NCBI RefSeq assembly: GCF_002929555.1
Contig: NZ_PJJP01000038.1
Location: 131,409-195,408, forward strand
DNA: 64,000 bases
Source of the DNA: Cryobacterium sp. N22
GTDB taxonomy: Bacteria; Actinomycetota; Actinomycetes; Actinomycetales; Microbacteriaceae
Reading direction: 5' to 3'
Numbering within the stretch: the stretch's first letter is position 1; each line of letters starts with the position of its first letter. Under the pieces are notes generated by a model. It ran no database searches. It saw only the letters and a list, made by a program, of their open reading frames with translations, and was not told the origin of the DNA. The position numbers and the translations under genes are program-made. Shown here one piece after another: positions 47,846-56,866 of this stretch.

Positions 47846-48373
47846 CTGACCATCATCACTGGCTACGACGCCGTCACCCTCCGGGAAAAAGTCGACCTTC
47901 CTGCCGCCGCAGAACGTCTCGACGACCTCGGCCAACTCCGCAGCCTCTCGGCACTGAACGAGAAGGTCACCCTGCTGCGCTTGCTCGACCGCCTCGACGA
48001 GGCCTTCGAGATCGCCAACCAGGCGTTGCGCCAGGCCCGGTTCACCGGTGACCGGCAGGACTTCGTGCTGTGCCGCATCCGTCGTGCCCAGGTGATGCAG
48101 TTTCAACGCAAGCTCGAGGAGGCCGCGTCCGAACTGACCCAGTGCGTGCTCGAGTCGGAGACGCACGAGTGGAACCTCACCGCGGCGTTCGCCCGGGAGA
48201 CTCGCGGCAAGGTGCACTTCGAACAGGACGACCTCGACGGCGCCCTGGCCGACTTCACCGCTGCCGTGTTCCTGCGCGACAGGTCCGGGGCCTCACCCGA
48301 CGAGCTGGAGAGCGCCTTGATCGCCGTGGCCGTCGTGGAGTCGTTCATCGGCGAGCGCCGGGCCCTGCGCTGA
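47846..48373 (+). CDS. Helical-repeat (TPR-like) protein with unusual start
   Basis: The C-terminal 130 residues form a clear soluble, helical protein with TPR-like pattern (RLDEAFEIANQALRQARFTG; then VHFEQDDLDGALADFTAAVF). The only standard start in frame is TTG at 47981. The 45 codons upstream also read as good protein (GYDAVTLREKVDLPAAAERL) and continue into a spaced AAGGA box (47834-47838). The box lies seven bases ahead of CTG 47846, so I extend the gene to that non-standard start. Alternatives are the TTG, an ATC at 47840, or a sequencing error. Function unknown; TPR-like proteins usually mediate protein contacts. Confidence 0.6.
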   Translation: MTIITGYDAVTLREKVDLPAAAERLDDLGQLRSLSALNEKVTLLRLLDRLDEAFEIANQALRQARFTGDRQDFVLCRIRRAQVMQFQRKLEEAASELTQCVLESETHEWNLTAAFARETRGKVHFEQDDLDGALADFTAAVFLRDRSGASPDELESALIAVAVVESFIGERRALR

Positions 48374-48414
48374 GGCGCTCTCCCCGGCATACTGCTGGGG
48401 TCGACGTGGTGTTA

Positions 48415-48474
48415 TGCGGGTCAGGCGCCGCTAGGCGGGTGGCGCGCCACCCGCGCAGCGGCGCCCAGCCCGCA
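48415..48474. repeat. 60-bp cruciform element, copy 1
   Basis: A near-perfect 60-base palindrome. Outer arms are TGCGGG and CCCGCA, middle arms GGCGCCGCT and AGCGGCGCC, and the centre is GCGGGTGGC/GCCACCCGC (axis 48444.5). It starts 42 bases past the stop of the preceding plus-strand gene. The same length, symmetry and much of the sequence recur at 60507-60566. It may act as a terminator or REP-type site. Confidence 0.8.
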
Positions 48475-48630
48475 CACCGGCATCCGATGGCATCCAGGCG
48501 GGCCCCGGGCGCCTCAGCGCGGCATCCGGAAGCTCCGTGCGGCACCCGGTGACGCGCCGGGCATTCTGGGGTCAGGAGCCGGGCACGGAAATGACCAATT
48601 CCAAGACTTTCGTGGCATTCTGCAGGAGAT

Positions 48631-49791
48631 ATGCATCACAGACGGGTTTGGTCCGGCGCGGTCGCCGCGGGCATGGCGACGCTGTTGTGCGCCTGCACGG
48701 CGAGCGCTCCCCTGCCCAGCGCCAGCACCAGCACGCCGGCGCGGCCCACGGCGGCGGCGACCGAACCGGCAACGGATGCGACGCCCGTGCCGGTGCGCCC
48801 ACTGAGTGAGCCCGTCGTGATCGCGGAGGGGCTCGACGCCCCGTGGTCGATCCTGCGATTGCCCAGCGGCGCCACCCTGATCAACGAACGCGACACGGCT
48901 CTCGTGCGTGAGCTGCTGCCCGACGGCGGCCTGCGGGACGCCGGACGTGTCGACGGGGTCGAACCGCGGGGCGAGGGCGGGCTGCTCGGCCTGGCGTTCC
49001 TGGCCGCGGCCGATGCCGAGGCCGAACCGGACACCCCCGATGCCGGCTGGGTCTACGCGTACTTCACCGCCGCATCCGACAACCGCATCGTGCGGATGCC
49101 GCTGACCGGCACCGCGGGCGCCCTAGGTCTCGGCGACCCGGAGACGGTGCTCAGCGGCATCCCCTCGGCAAGCAACCACAACGGCGGACGCATCGGGTTC
49201 GGCCCGGACGGCCTGCTCTACGCCACCGCGGGTGATGCGGGCGAAGCCGGCAACGCGCAGGACCTCGGGTCGCTGGGCGGCAAGATCCTGCGGATGACCC
49301 CCACCGGCGAGGTCCCGGCCGACAACCCGTTCGGCAGCCTCGTCTACTCCTACGGCCACCGCAACCCGCAGGGCATCGCCTGGGACTCGTCCGGGGAGCT
49401 CTGGGCCAGCGAATTCGGCCAGAACACCTGGGACGAGCTGAACCTGATCACCGCCGGCGGCAATTTCGGGTGGCCCGAGGCGGAGGGCGCCGGCGGCGGC
49501 GCCGGCCTCATCGACCCCGTGCAGCAGTGGTCCACCGCCGAGGCAAGCCCGAGCGGCCTGGCCATCGTGAACGACACCCTGTTTCTCGCCGCGCTGCGCG
49601 GCGAGCGCCTGTGGCGGGTCGATCCCTCCACAGGCACCGTCGATGGCTGGTTTGTCAACAGCTTCGGGCGCCTGCGCGATGTGGTGTCCGGCCCGGATGG
49701 CACACTGTGGTTCGTGAGCAACAATACGGATGGCCGCGGCGCCCCCGCCCCCGGCGACGACCGTCTTTACCAGGTGCAGGTGGGGCCCTGA
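48631..49791 (+). CDS. PQQ-type sugar dehydrogenase lipoprotein
   Basis: A 386-residue protein with a signal ending in lipobox LLCAC, followed by a Thr/Ala/Pro linker. The beta-propeller domain belongs to the glucose/sorbosone dehydrogenase family: EGGLLGLAF, HNGGRIGFGPDG, YSYGHRNPQG, ELWASEFGQNTWDEL, GGNFGWPE and the late PDGTLWFVSNN. These residues build the PQQ-binding face in related enzymes. Such proteins oxidise sugars outside the cell using PQQ. Whether this host makes PQQ is not seen here. The AGGAG site lies just before the ATG at 48631. Its stop overlaps the next start (TGATG). Confidence 0.88.
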   Translation: MHHRRVWSGAVAAGMATLLCACTASAPLPSASTSTPARPTAAATEPATDATPVPVRPLSEPVVIAEGLDAPWSILRLPSGATLINERDTALVRELLPDGGLRDAGRVDGVEPRGEGGLLGLAFLAAADAEAEPDTPDAGWVYAYFTAASDNRIVRMPLTGTAGALGLGDPETVLSGIPSASNHNGGRIGFGPDGLLYATAGDAGEAGNAQDLGSLGGKILRMTPTGEVPADNPFGSLVYSYGHRNPQGIAWDSSGELWASEFGQNTWDELNLITAGGNFGWPEAEGAGGGAGLIDPVQQWSTAEASPSGLAIVNDTLFLAALRGERLWRVDPSTGTVDGWFVNSFGRLRDVVSGPDGTLWFVSNNTDGRGAPAPGDDRLYQVQVGP

Positions 49792-50282
49792 TGGCCGACC
49801 TGATTCGAGTGCGGCACTGGGCCGACGCGCTGATAACCCTGCACCTTGACCCCAGCTGGTCCTTCGACTTCGACAACGCCAAGAAGCGCGCCGGGCTGTG
49901 CAACTTCACCGCCAAGAAGATCACCGTGTCCCGGTATCTGGCCGCCCGGTACGGCGACGACGAGATTCACCAGATCCTGCTGCACGAGGTGGCGCACGCC
50001 CTGGCCGGCGCCCGGGCCGGGCACGGCCCCGTGTGGCGGAGCGTGGCCCTCGGGCTCGGCTACGACGGCAAGCGCACCCACGACGGCGAGATCGCGGACG
50101 ACCTGGCGCCCTGGGTGGGCACCTGCGCCGCCGGTCACACCCACTACCGGTACCGGCAGCCCACCCGCCCGCTGGCCTGCGGCCTGTGCGGCCGCGGGTT
50201 CACCGCCGCGCACGTGATCACCTGGACCCGGCGCGACATCACCCCGGCTGCCCGGCGACGAGCCGCTGCCGCCGCCCGCTGA
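49791..50282 (+). CDS. SprT-like zinc metalloprotein
   Basis: A 163-residue protein starting at ATG 49791, overlapping the stop of the sugar dehydrogenase gene by one base. It carries the zinc-protease signature HEVAHALAG (HExxH) and a C-terminal zinc ribbon with two CxxC/CxxH-type pairs (CAAGHTHYR, then CGLCGRG). SprT/Spartan proteins cut proteins stuck to DNA or have unknown bacterial roles. No signal peptide is seen, so it is cytoplasmic. The basic C-terminus (RRRAAAAAR) fits DNA contact. Coupling to an exported dehydrogenase appears to be coincidence of layout. Confidence 0.85.
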   Translation: MADLIRVRHWADALITLHLDPSWSFDFDNAKKRAGLCNFTAKKITVSRYLAARYGDDEIHQILLHEVAHALAGARAGHGPVWRSVALGLGYDGKRTHDGEIADDLAPWVGTCAAGHTHYRYRQPTRPLACGLCGRGFTAAHVITWTRRDITPAARRRAAAAAR

Positions 50283-50310
50283 CCCTTCGCCAACCGCGGA
50301 CGGGACACCA

Positions 50311-50374
50311 CGATCCCCACCGCGGCAGGTGCAGTGGGGATCGAAGGGTTAACCGGCACCCGGCGACGGGTGCC
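50311..50374. terminator. Two hairpins at a convergent gene end
   Basis: The first stem, CGATCCCCAC (50311-50320) and GTGGGGATCG (50334-50343), has 10 pairs and a 13-base loop. The second, GGCACCCG/CGGGTGCC (50355-50374), has a GCGA tetraloop. They lie between the SprT-like gene (plus) and the levansucrase gene (minus). They probably end transcription from both sides. Confidence 0.75.
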
Positions 50375-50382
50375 GCCTGGTG

Positions 50383-52017
50383 TTACCCGATCGGACGGGG
50401 GTCGGGGGTGTCCGGAACGTCCTGGACCTGGTTCGCCGGGATGTCGGCGTACGCACCCAGTCCGTCGGTGCCGTAGCTGCGGTCGACGAGCACGTCCGCA
50501 CCATTGATATCCACTCTCACCGTGGGGGACAGCGTCCCGCCGCGACGGAAGTCGTCCGAGGTCCCGATGCTGTCGATGAACGACTGGACCAAACCGTCAG
50601 GCATCACGTAGTGCGAGTACGCCTGGAACTGCCCTGGATGCTGGTTGAAGTCGGGAGCGAACGGGAATCCGACCGCATAGTTGAGGTTGGATGGGCTGCC
50701 CAGGGCCAGGCCTGAACCCCGGTTGACCGGCTCGAAGTCACTCCGAACGCCGTCGCCGACGAAGCCGTACACTCCTTCGGGGCCGTCGATGCCCGGCGCG
50801 AACGTCGAACGGTGACTGATCGTGAAGATGTAGTACTTGCCGTCCTTGATGTAGATCTGTGGACGTTCAGTCTGATCGGTCACGCAATTGGCTGACAGGA
50901 TCGGTGGCAGGAAGTGCCACTTGGTCAGAGCCTTGTTGTCTGCCACCGCCAGACCGACATTGCCCATCCGCAGGTTCGCATCAGACGGGATCTCGGGCGG
51001 ACCGCCCTCAACGCCCTCCCCGACAGGCACCTCACGTTGCGGATCGGCGGGATCGTAGCCGAGGTCCTCTGCGGTGCACTCGACCTCCTCGCGGTTTCCA
51101 GCCGTGTTGCCCTCGAAGACCATGAAGGTCTTGTCGGGGTGAGCGGGATCCGTGAAGGTGAACGGGTCACGGAAATTCACTGACGAGTTCTGATCCTTGG
51201 TCTGGTACAGGGTGCCGTCCGGAACCAGGAGTTGGTGCTGGTCACGGAAGCCCGTGAGCCACACTCCGGTGTCATCGGCGAAGATCCGGCCTTCCGTCTG
51301 CACGATGCGGGGATCGGCCGGCTTCACATCCTGACCGGCCGCGTCCCGATAGAAGGCGACAGCCGTGTAGAACGTGCGCAGCTTGTTGCCGGAGAAGATC
51401 CGGGTGGAACCCGACCACTCCGTCTGATGGCTGAACGACTGATCCTCATAGATCGCTCCGGAGGCACCGTCAGGGAAGACGAGTCCGCCGTAGGTCCAGC
51501 CGCCGTTCTCCGGCCTTTGCTCGACCGGAATGTCCGCCTTGCGGAAGAAGAAGCCGAGCTTGGCATACGTGTGACGCTCGTCGAAACCGAGGTTGCGGTC
51601 GGCGACCAGCGAGAAGATCACTTCCCAGCCCTTGTAGCTGAACTGATCGGCGTCACCGTTCGTCAGTGTCCAGGTGTCCCAGACCCATACCTGCCCGCCA
51701 CTCATGTCGGGGAAGGTCTGCGGGATGGTCGGCATGGTGTATTCCTCGGGCATGGAGTTCTCCCGCGGGGCTGCGTTGGGATCGCTCATCGCCTTCAGCT
51801 GCCGCGCATCAGCGCGCGTCCAGCGTGAGGTAAAAGCCTCGTCAGGCGCGAAGGCCTGTTGGCTATGCGGTGTGGGATTGGGAAAGCCGGGATTGACGGG
51901 AACGAATTCCGCCGCCTGGGCAGGAAGCGAGCCGAGGGCCAGCGTTCCTGCGATGAGCATTGTGGCAGAGAGGAGACCTATGGCCGTCCTCCGCGCTGCC
52001 TGGTGTTGAGTTTTCAC
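50383..52017 (-). CDS. sacB: Secreted levansucrase (GH68)
   Basis: A 544-residue glycoside hydrolase family 68 enzyme. It transfers fructose from sucrose to growing levan and releases glucose. A Sec signal (AIGLLSATMLIAGTLALGSL, then PAQA|AE) exports it. The catalytic set is complete: nucleophile Asp114 in VWVWDTW, stabiliser Asp284 in NFRDPFTF, and acid/base Glu384 in QTERPQIYI. The start is GTG at 52017 (MKTQHQ). It diverges from the choice-of-anchor L gene and is read toward the two hairpins near 50.3 kb. Levan from this enzyme is a likely substrate for the GH32 enzyme encoded two genes away. Inulosucrase activity cannot be ruled out by sequence alone. Confidence 0.93.
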   Translation of the reverse strand: MKTQHQAARRTAIGLLSATMLIAGTLALGSLPAQAAEFVPVNPGFPNPTPHSQQAFAPDEAFTSRWTRADARQLKAMSDPNAAPRENSMPEEYTMPTIPQTFPDMSGGQVWVWDTWTLTNGDADQFSYKGWEVIFSLVADRNLGFDERHTYAKLGFFFRKADIPVEQRPENGGWTYGGLVFPDGASGAIYEDQSFSHQTEWSGSTRIFSGNKLRTFYTAVAFYRDAAGQDVKPADPRIVQTEGRIFADDTGVWLTGFRDQHQLLVPDGTLYQTKDQNSSVNFRDPFTFTDPAHPDKTFMVFEGNTAGNREEVECTAEDLGYDPADPQREVPVGEGVEGGPPEIPSDANLRMGNVGLAVADNKALTKWHFLPPILSANCVTDQTERPQIYIKDGKYYIFTISHRSTFAPGIDGPEGVYGFVGDGVRSDFEPVNRGSGLALGSPSNLNYAVGFPFAPDFNQHPGQFQAYSHYVMPDGLVQSFIDSIGTSDDFRRGGTLSPTVRVDINGADVLVDRSYGTDGLGAYADIPANQVQDVPDTPDPRPIG

Positions 52018-52233
52018 GATGTCCGCTTTCGATCAAAGATGGATGACCGACCGCTCAATGGCGCTTACCCCGGATCAACCATCTGCCTCCAATCGCGAAA
52101 GGTCAAGCAATATTGAGAAAAAGTCAAGACCCCAATCGAGGCTCACGGCAGTTTTGAGGAAATTTCAAAGATTGGGATCCGCGTGATACCGCGGCGGTCG
52201 CCCTCCCCGGCTCGATCCCGGCCTGTGACGCTC

Positions 52234-52263
52234 TTGACGGTAGTTCGGGCTCAGGCGTAACCT
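52234..52263 (+). promoter_or_regulatory. Candidate promoter of the anchor-L/GH32 pair
   Basis: TTGACG (52234-52239) and TAACCT (52258-52263) are 18 bases apart, 84 bases ahead of the ATG at 52347. The neighbouring AT-rich stretch 52095-52180 presumably holds the levansucrase promoter on the other strand. It contains two close TTGAC words on the minus strand (near 52130 and 52108), but no clear -10 was found. No gene is seen in 52018-52346. Confidence 0.45.
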
Positions 52264-52346
52264 CCTCGGAGATCTCTCAGGTGGCGTCTCTCCCCCAAGC
52301 AACATCCACCGCGGTCGCCTTGCGACGACCCAACACCTGGAGAATC

Positions 52347-53204
52347 ATGGAAACCAATACATCACGGCGGGTTGGCACCTTCCGACGAGGCCTTGTGGCG
52401 GGGGTGGCTGCTGCTGCCGTCGTTCTGCTCACGGCTTCGCCCGCCCTAGCCGCCCCGCCGGTGTCAGTGTCGACACTGCGCGAGGTCTCCGCAGCCCAAC
52501 TGGCCGACGCACTCGCCGGCCGCGGAATCAGAGTGCAGGACGCCACCTTCACCGGCACCGACGTGCAGGGAGGTCTATTCAGGGCCCCAATGCTCGGCAA
52601 ACGGCATTCACAAGGCGTCGCTCTCTCGACCGGTAGCCTCATCGACTCAGATCCACAGTCGGATGCCGACGTCGACTTCACCAAGTCCGCTCTGATCGGA
52701 CCCAACACGAGCCTGACGACAACGGGCGACTTCGGCGGAGTGGGCGATGACGACCTCACCGCGCAGGCTGGAATCTCCAGCTACGACGCCGCCGTGCTCA
52801 CCCTCACCGTGAAGCCGAGGCACCGGCACCTCTTCCTCGAATACGGATTCGGCAGTGAAGAGTACGCGAACTGGACCGCGCAAGGGTACAACGATGCCCT
52901 CGGCATCTGGGTGAACGGCGAACTGTGTTCCACAGTTCCCCGTACCTCGGAACCCGCGGGAACCGGCACCATCAATGAGACCGCTCATGCCGAGCACTAC
53001 GTACCCAACTTCACCGACCGCACGCCGGGTATCCTGCCCACCGAGATGAACGGATTCACCAAACCGCTCCAATGCCACGCCCGAGTCACACCCGGCACCC
53101 CGGTCACGGTGAAGATCGCTGTGGCTGACACCCGTGACGGCCAGCTCGACACGACGCTGCTGCTTGCGGCGAAGTCGCTCTACTCCAGCCGGTCACGTCG
53201 CTGA
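52347..53204 (+). CDS. Exported choice-of-anchor L domain protein
   Basis: The ATG at 52347 follows GGAG and gives 285 residues. The signal peptide (GLVAGVAAAAVVLLTASPAL, then AA) is followed by a choice-of-anchor L domain: QLADALAGRGIRVQDATFTG, GVALSTGSLIDSD, and the signature LEYGFGSEEYANW with a later GIWVNGELCST. Such domains occur in surface adhesins and often carry a sorting signal. None is visible here, so it may be released or bound otherwise. It is co-directional with the GH32 gene five bases on, suggesting it helps bind or organise fructan at the surface. That function is inference. Confidence 0.85.
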   Translation: METNTSRRVGTFRRGLVAGVAAAAVVLLTASPALAAPPVSVSTLREVSAAQLADALAGRGIRVQDATFTGTDVQGGLFRAPMLGKRHSQGVALSTGSLIDSDPQSDADVDFTKSALIGPNTSLTTTGDFGGVGDDDLTAQAGISSYDAAVLTLTVKPRHRHLFLEYGFGSEEYANWTAQGYNDALGIWVNGELCSTVPRTSEPAGTGTINETAHAEHYVPNFTDRTPGILPTEMNGFTKPLQCHARVTPGTPVTVKIAVADTRDGQLDTTLLLAAKSLYSSRSRR

Positions 53205-53209
53205 CGCCG

Positions 53210-54907
53210 ATGGAGAGTTCGCCGGCCACCGCCGGAACCCCAACGGGACAAAACGATGGAAAGAAGCGGCGTGTCCGCATCATCGTGATCGCCTCCGTTG
53301 TGGTCGTGGCGGTGGTCGGCGTTCTGGCCTGGGTGCTGCTCGCGGGGCAGACCGCCCAGCCACCCGTCGCGTCGGCGCCGACGCCCTCGCCCTCGCCCTC
53401 GCCTGAGCCGACCGAGGCCCTTCAATTCGAACGGCCGAACGACTGGTCGGACTACCGCCCGGCGCTCCACCTCACGCCCGAGAAGAACTGGATGAACGAC
53501 CCGCAGCGTCCGTTCTACCTCGACGGCGTGTGGCACTACTACTACCTCTACAACGCCGACTATCCCAACGGGAACGGCACCGAGTGGTACCACGTCACAT
53601 CCACCGACCTCGTGCACTGGAAGGACGAGGGGGTGGCGATCGAGAAATACACCAACGGCCTCGGTGACATCGAGACGGGAAGTGCGGTCGTCGACGTGGA
53701 CAACACGGCCGGCTTCGGCGCCGGTGCGGTCATCGCGATCCTGACCCAACAGGCCGACGGCATCCAGCGTCAGTCGCTGTTCTATTCGACAGACGGCGGT
53801 TTCACCTTCACCGCCTACGAGGCGAATCCGGTCATGGAAAACCCCGGAACGACGGACTTCCGGGACCCGAAGGTCAGCTGGGACGCCGCCCATGAGCGCT
53901 GGGTCATGGTGCTCGCCGAGGGAGCCAAAGTGGGCTTCTACACCTCGCCGGACCTCATCGAGTGGACCTACGTGTCCAGTTTTGAACGAGACGACCTGGG
54001 CACGCTGGAATGCCCCGATCTGTTCCAGATGTCCGTTGACGGGGATCCGGCGAACACCCGCTGGGTACTGGCCGCCAGCGCACACGGCTCGAAGTATGAC
54101 AAGACCACGGGTTTGGCGTACTGGACGGGAAACTGGGACGGCACCACGTTCACGCCCGACCGCGAGGAGCCGCTGTGGCTGGATGACGGAGCGGACTTCT
54201 ATGCCGCGGTCACCTGGGACGACCCCCGCGAGAGTGCCGACGAGAGGCGTGCCAGCCGGTACGTGATCGGCTGGCTGAACAACTGGGGGTACGCCGGCGA
54301 CCTGCCCACGACGGACTGGAAAGGTGGGATGTTCTCGATCGTTCGCACCATCCGGCTGGTCGACGTCGACGGTGTCGCCACGCTCGTTTCGCAACCGGTG
54401 GATGCTCTCACCGAACTCAGCGGGGAGGCGATAGACGCCGAGACGACAGTGCTCCCGCCCGGCGACTCGGATTCCCTGCCGCAGCCCGACACCGGTTCGT
54501 ATCGTCTTCAGGTCGCCCTGTCGCCGGACGAGGCCGATCCGGCCCGTGAGGTGCGGCTGAAGATCAAGGACGGCGGCGGCCACTTCGTCACGGTCGGGTA
54601 TGACTTCGAACTCCAACGGGTGTTCATCGCCCGCGATGCCGATGCTGCGGCGGCCACCATGCCGGACCTGTATCGGGAGGTCCGCGGGGTGACCAGCCCG
54701 CTGCGGGATGGTGCCGTCGCCCTCGACATCTTCGTCGACTACGCCTCGGTCGAGGTGTTCGCCGACGGTGGACGGCAGACGCTCAGCTCGCTGGCATTCG
54801 GGGAGCCGGACGCCAACGGGTTACGGGTCGAATCCGTCGACGGCAGCACTGTCGTCGAGTCACTGACCCTGACACCCCTGGCCGTCGCGGCACCGGAGCG
54901 AGAGTAG
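53210..54907 (+). CDS. Membrane-anchored GH32 fructan hydrolase
   Basis: A 565-residue family 32 glycosidase. A single N-terminal helix (IIVIASVVVVAVVGVLAWVL) without a clear cleavage site suggests a membrane anchor, followed by a Pro/Ser linker. The five-blade propeller contains the three canonical motifs: NWMNDP (nucleophile Asp97), FRDP (Asp219) and ECPD (acid/base Glu267). A C-terminal beta-sandwich follows (about 400-560). The enzyme could be an exo-levanase, exo-inulinase or invertase. The neighbouring levansucrase makes levan degradation likely. Clean start selection is hampered by a weak ribosome site, so coupling to the gene before is assumed. Confidence 0.92.
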   Translation: MESSPATAGTPTGQNDGKKRRVRIIVIASVVVVAVVGVLAWVLLAGQTAQPPVASAPTPSPSPSPEPTEALQFERPNDWSDYRPALHLTPEKNWMNDPQRPFYLDGVWHYYYLYNADYPNGNGTEWYHVTSTDLVHWKDEGVAIEKYTNGLGDIETGSAVVDVDNTAGFGAGAVIAILTQQADGIQRQSLFYSTDGGFTFTAYEANPVMENPGTTDFRDPKVSWDAAHERWVMVLAEGAKVGFYTSPDLIEWTYVSSFERDDLGTLECPDLFQMSVDGDPANTRWVLAASAHGSKYDKTTGLAYWTGNWDGTTFTPDREEPLWLDDGADFYAAVTWDDPRESADERRASRYVIGWLNNWGYAGDLPTTDWKGGMFSIVRTIRLVDVDGVATLVSQPVDALTELSGEAIDAETTVLPPGDSDSLPQPDTGSYRLQVALSPDEADPAREVRLKIKDGGGHFVTVGYDFELQRVFIARDADAAAATMPDLYREVRGVTSPLRDGAVALDIFVDYASVEVFADGGRQTLSSLAFGEPDANGLRVESVDGSTVVESLTLTPLAVAAPERE

Positions 54908-54913
54908 GTCTTC

Positions 54914-55468
54914 TCAGGCGGGGAAGTTGAAGTCGGTGACAACGGCCACCGCGGCATCCGGTGCCGGGGCCAGTGCGGCGGCGACGGCAGCGGGCCGGCC
55001 GGCGGCGGCGAGGGCCTGACCGGTTTCGGAGGCCGTGACGAGGTGCTTCACGGCGCGTTTGAGGCCCACAAGAGTCGCGGCCGCGGCGGCGGCTTCGGGC
55101 GAGCAGTGGTCGATGCCCCGTTCGGCGAGGGCGTCGATCACGGCGCCGGCCGCGAGCAGGTCTTCCATGGCGAAGCGGATGGTGCCGTCGGCACGCCGCT
55201 CCCCCACCGCGACGACCGCCACCGAGAACCGGTCGCCCTTCTCGGTCTGCCTGGCCAGCGCCCAATCGGCCACCAGGGCGCTCGTGGCGAGGCCGGCGAC
55301 GATCACGGTGTGCGCGCCGAGTGCCGTGGGGAAGCCGTGCGCGGCATCCACCGGCGGCAGGGCGTCGGCGAGCACGATGACGTCGGCATCGGCGGCGAGG
55401 GCCTGGAAGCCGGCGAGTCCCCAGTCGAATCGGACCTGGTACTTGATCTGGGGCTCGGCATCGCTCAC
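54914..55468 (-). CDS. Probable 2-phosphosulfolactate phosphatase (ComB) family protein
   Basis: A 184-residue cytoplasmic protein with a pattern like ComB phosphatases: QVRFDWGLAGFQALAADADV, then VIVLADAL, the Gly-rich AHTVIVAGLATSALVADWAL, and a late region with VAVVAVGER and a helical end. ComB hydrolyses the phosphate of 2-phosphosulfolactate in archaeal coenzyme M synthesis. Actinobacterial homologues have unclear roles. The assignment is from overall pattern only and the C-terminal Asp/Glu metal ligands were not verified. It ends seven bases from the end of the GH32 gene, on the opposite strand. Confidence 0.6.
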   Translation of the reverse strand: MSDAEPQIKYQVRFDWGLAGFQALAADADVIVLADALPPVDAAHGFPTALGAHTVIVAGLATSALVADWALARQTEKGDRFSVAVVAVGERRADGTIRFAMEDLLAAGAVIDALAERGIDHCSPEAAAAAATLVGLKRAVKHLVTASETGQALAAAGRPAAVAAALAPAPDAAVAVVTDFNFPA

Positions 55469-55522
55469 CGGTTCAGGATACCGGGCGCACCCCTCGGTGA
55501 AGGGCGGCCGGGCGGATGCGGC

Positions 55523-56788
55523 TCAGCGGGCGTCGTAGCGGGCGAGGGCGTCGGCGTCGGTGGCGTGGGTCATGGCCCGGCGGGCCGCGTCGAGCGCGCT
55601 GACCGGGTCGGCTTCGGCCTCGGCGAGGGCGAGCTGGCGTTCGGCCTCGGCCAGGCGGGTGCGGGCGTCAGCGCCGACCCGGCCGCGGTTGGCGGTGATG
55701 AAGTCGCGGGCGATGCCGATCTGGCTGCGGGCGGCCAGCCGGGCGCCCACATACGCCTCGCGGGCGTTGTCGCGGCGCAATTGCCGGTTGCGGGCCTCGG
55801 AGCGGGTGACGTCGAGGCCGTCGAGGGCCTCGCGCAGCCGGGCGAGGTCGGCGGACGGGTCGCTCACCCGGCCGGGGCGGCGGAGCTCCGCGAGCACAAC
55901 ATCGGCGGCGGCGATCACCCGGTTGAGGTCGGCGCTGGCGTCGGACTCCTCGTGCCGGTCGCGCAGGGCGCGAGCTTCGGCGAGTTCGGCCTCGGCCGCG
56001 GCGAGGGCCGTGCCGAGGCTGGCGAAACCCACGTGCAGCTCGTCTTCGCCGGTTTCGATCGCGTCGAGCAGCGCGGTCGCGGTGAACAGGGCCTGCTCCG
56101 CGGCGCTGACCTGCTCGCCGACCGGTTCCGTGGCCCCGGCGGCCAGGCGCGCGTCGGCGGCATCCGCGGCCCGGCGGCCCGCGTCGATGGCGGTGCGGGC
56201 GCGTTCGACGTTGCCGCTTATCGAGGCGAGCGCCGCGGCGGAGTAGCTGGTGGCGAGGCGGTCGAGGGTGGCGGCGCCGCCGGCCAGCCGGTCGGTGGCG
56301 CGGTCGAGGCGGCGGCGCAGCCGTTCGAGTTGCAGCGGAGCGTTCTGCTCCACCACCCTCTTGGTGTCGAAATCGCGGGTCTGCGCCTCGAGGCGGGCGG
56401 TGGCTTCGTCGGCGAGGCGGGTGATCTGCTCGGTCCACTGATGGATCTGGCTGTCGGTGTCCGGCTCACCGTCATCGAGCTTCTGTTTCAGTGCGAACGC
56501 CTCACGCAGCTGACGCTTGGACACGGTGAGGGCCTCGGCGAAGTCGGCCGTGGCCCGCTCGCCGAACTGCGCGATCGCGAAACCGAGCTCATCGGTGGCG
56601 GCCTCGATGAGGTCATCCGCCCGCACCAGGCTGATCGCCGCGGCGCGTGCCCGCTCGGCGATCTCGGCGTTCTCGGCCGCGCGGATGCCGCGGGCCTTGC
56701 GCCGGGACGCGGCCACCAGCAGCACAATCACGCCCACGACGATGCCGAGGACCACGACGGAGGGCAGCCACCACAGAGCATCGATCAT
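55523..56788 (-). CDS. Membrane-anchored coiled-coil protein
   Basis: A 421-residue protein with one N-terminal membrane helix (WWLPSVVVLGIVVGVIVLLV) and a basic stop (RRKAR). After that come roughly 370 residues of Ala/Glu/Arg-rich helix with heptad-like repeats (AERARAAAISLVRADDLIEA; later LNRVIAAADVVLAELRR). Such architecture resembles the C-terminal part of TPM-domain stress proteins, but no TPM domain is present. A stress or envelope scaffold role is possible. No partner gene in the vicinity clarifies it. The ATG at 56788 is the natural start. Confidence 0.6.
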   Translation of the reverse strand: MIDALWWLPSVVVLGIVVGVIVLLVAASRRKARGIRAAENAEIAERARAAAISLVRADDLIEAATDELGFAIAQFGERATADFAEALTVSKRQLREAFALKQKLDDGEPDTDSQIHQWTEQITRLADEATARLEAQTRDFDTKRVVEQNAPLQLERLRRRLDRATDRLAGGAATLDRLATSYSAAALASISGNVERARTAIDAGRRAADAADARLAAGATEPVGEQVSAAEQALFTATALLDAIETGEDELHVGFASLGTALAAAEAELAEARALRDRHEESDASADLNRVIAAADVVLAELRRPGRVSDPSADLARLREALDGLDVTRSEARNRQLRRDNAREAYVGARLAARSQIGIARDFITANRGRVGADARTRLAEAERQLALAEAEADPVSALDAARRAMTHATDADALARYDAR

Positions 56789-56866
56789 GCCGCCATCCTA
56801 TTGACCGAAGCTGGCGAAACCCCCGATGGCGGGCCGGTCCGGAGCCAACCCGAGGGCAACTCGGCG

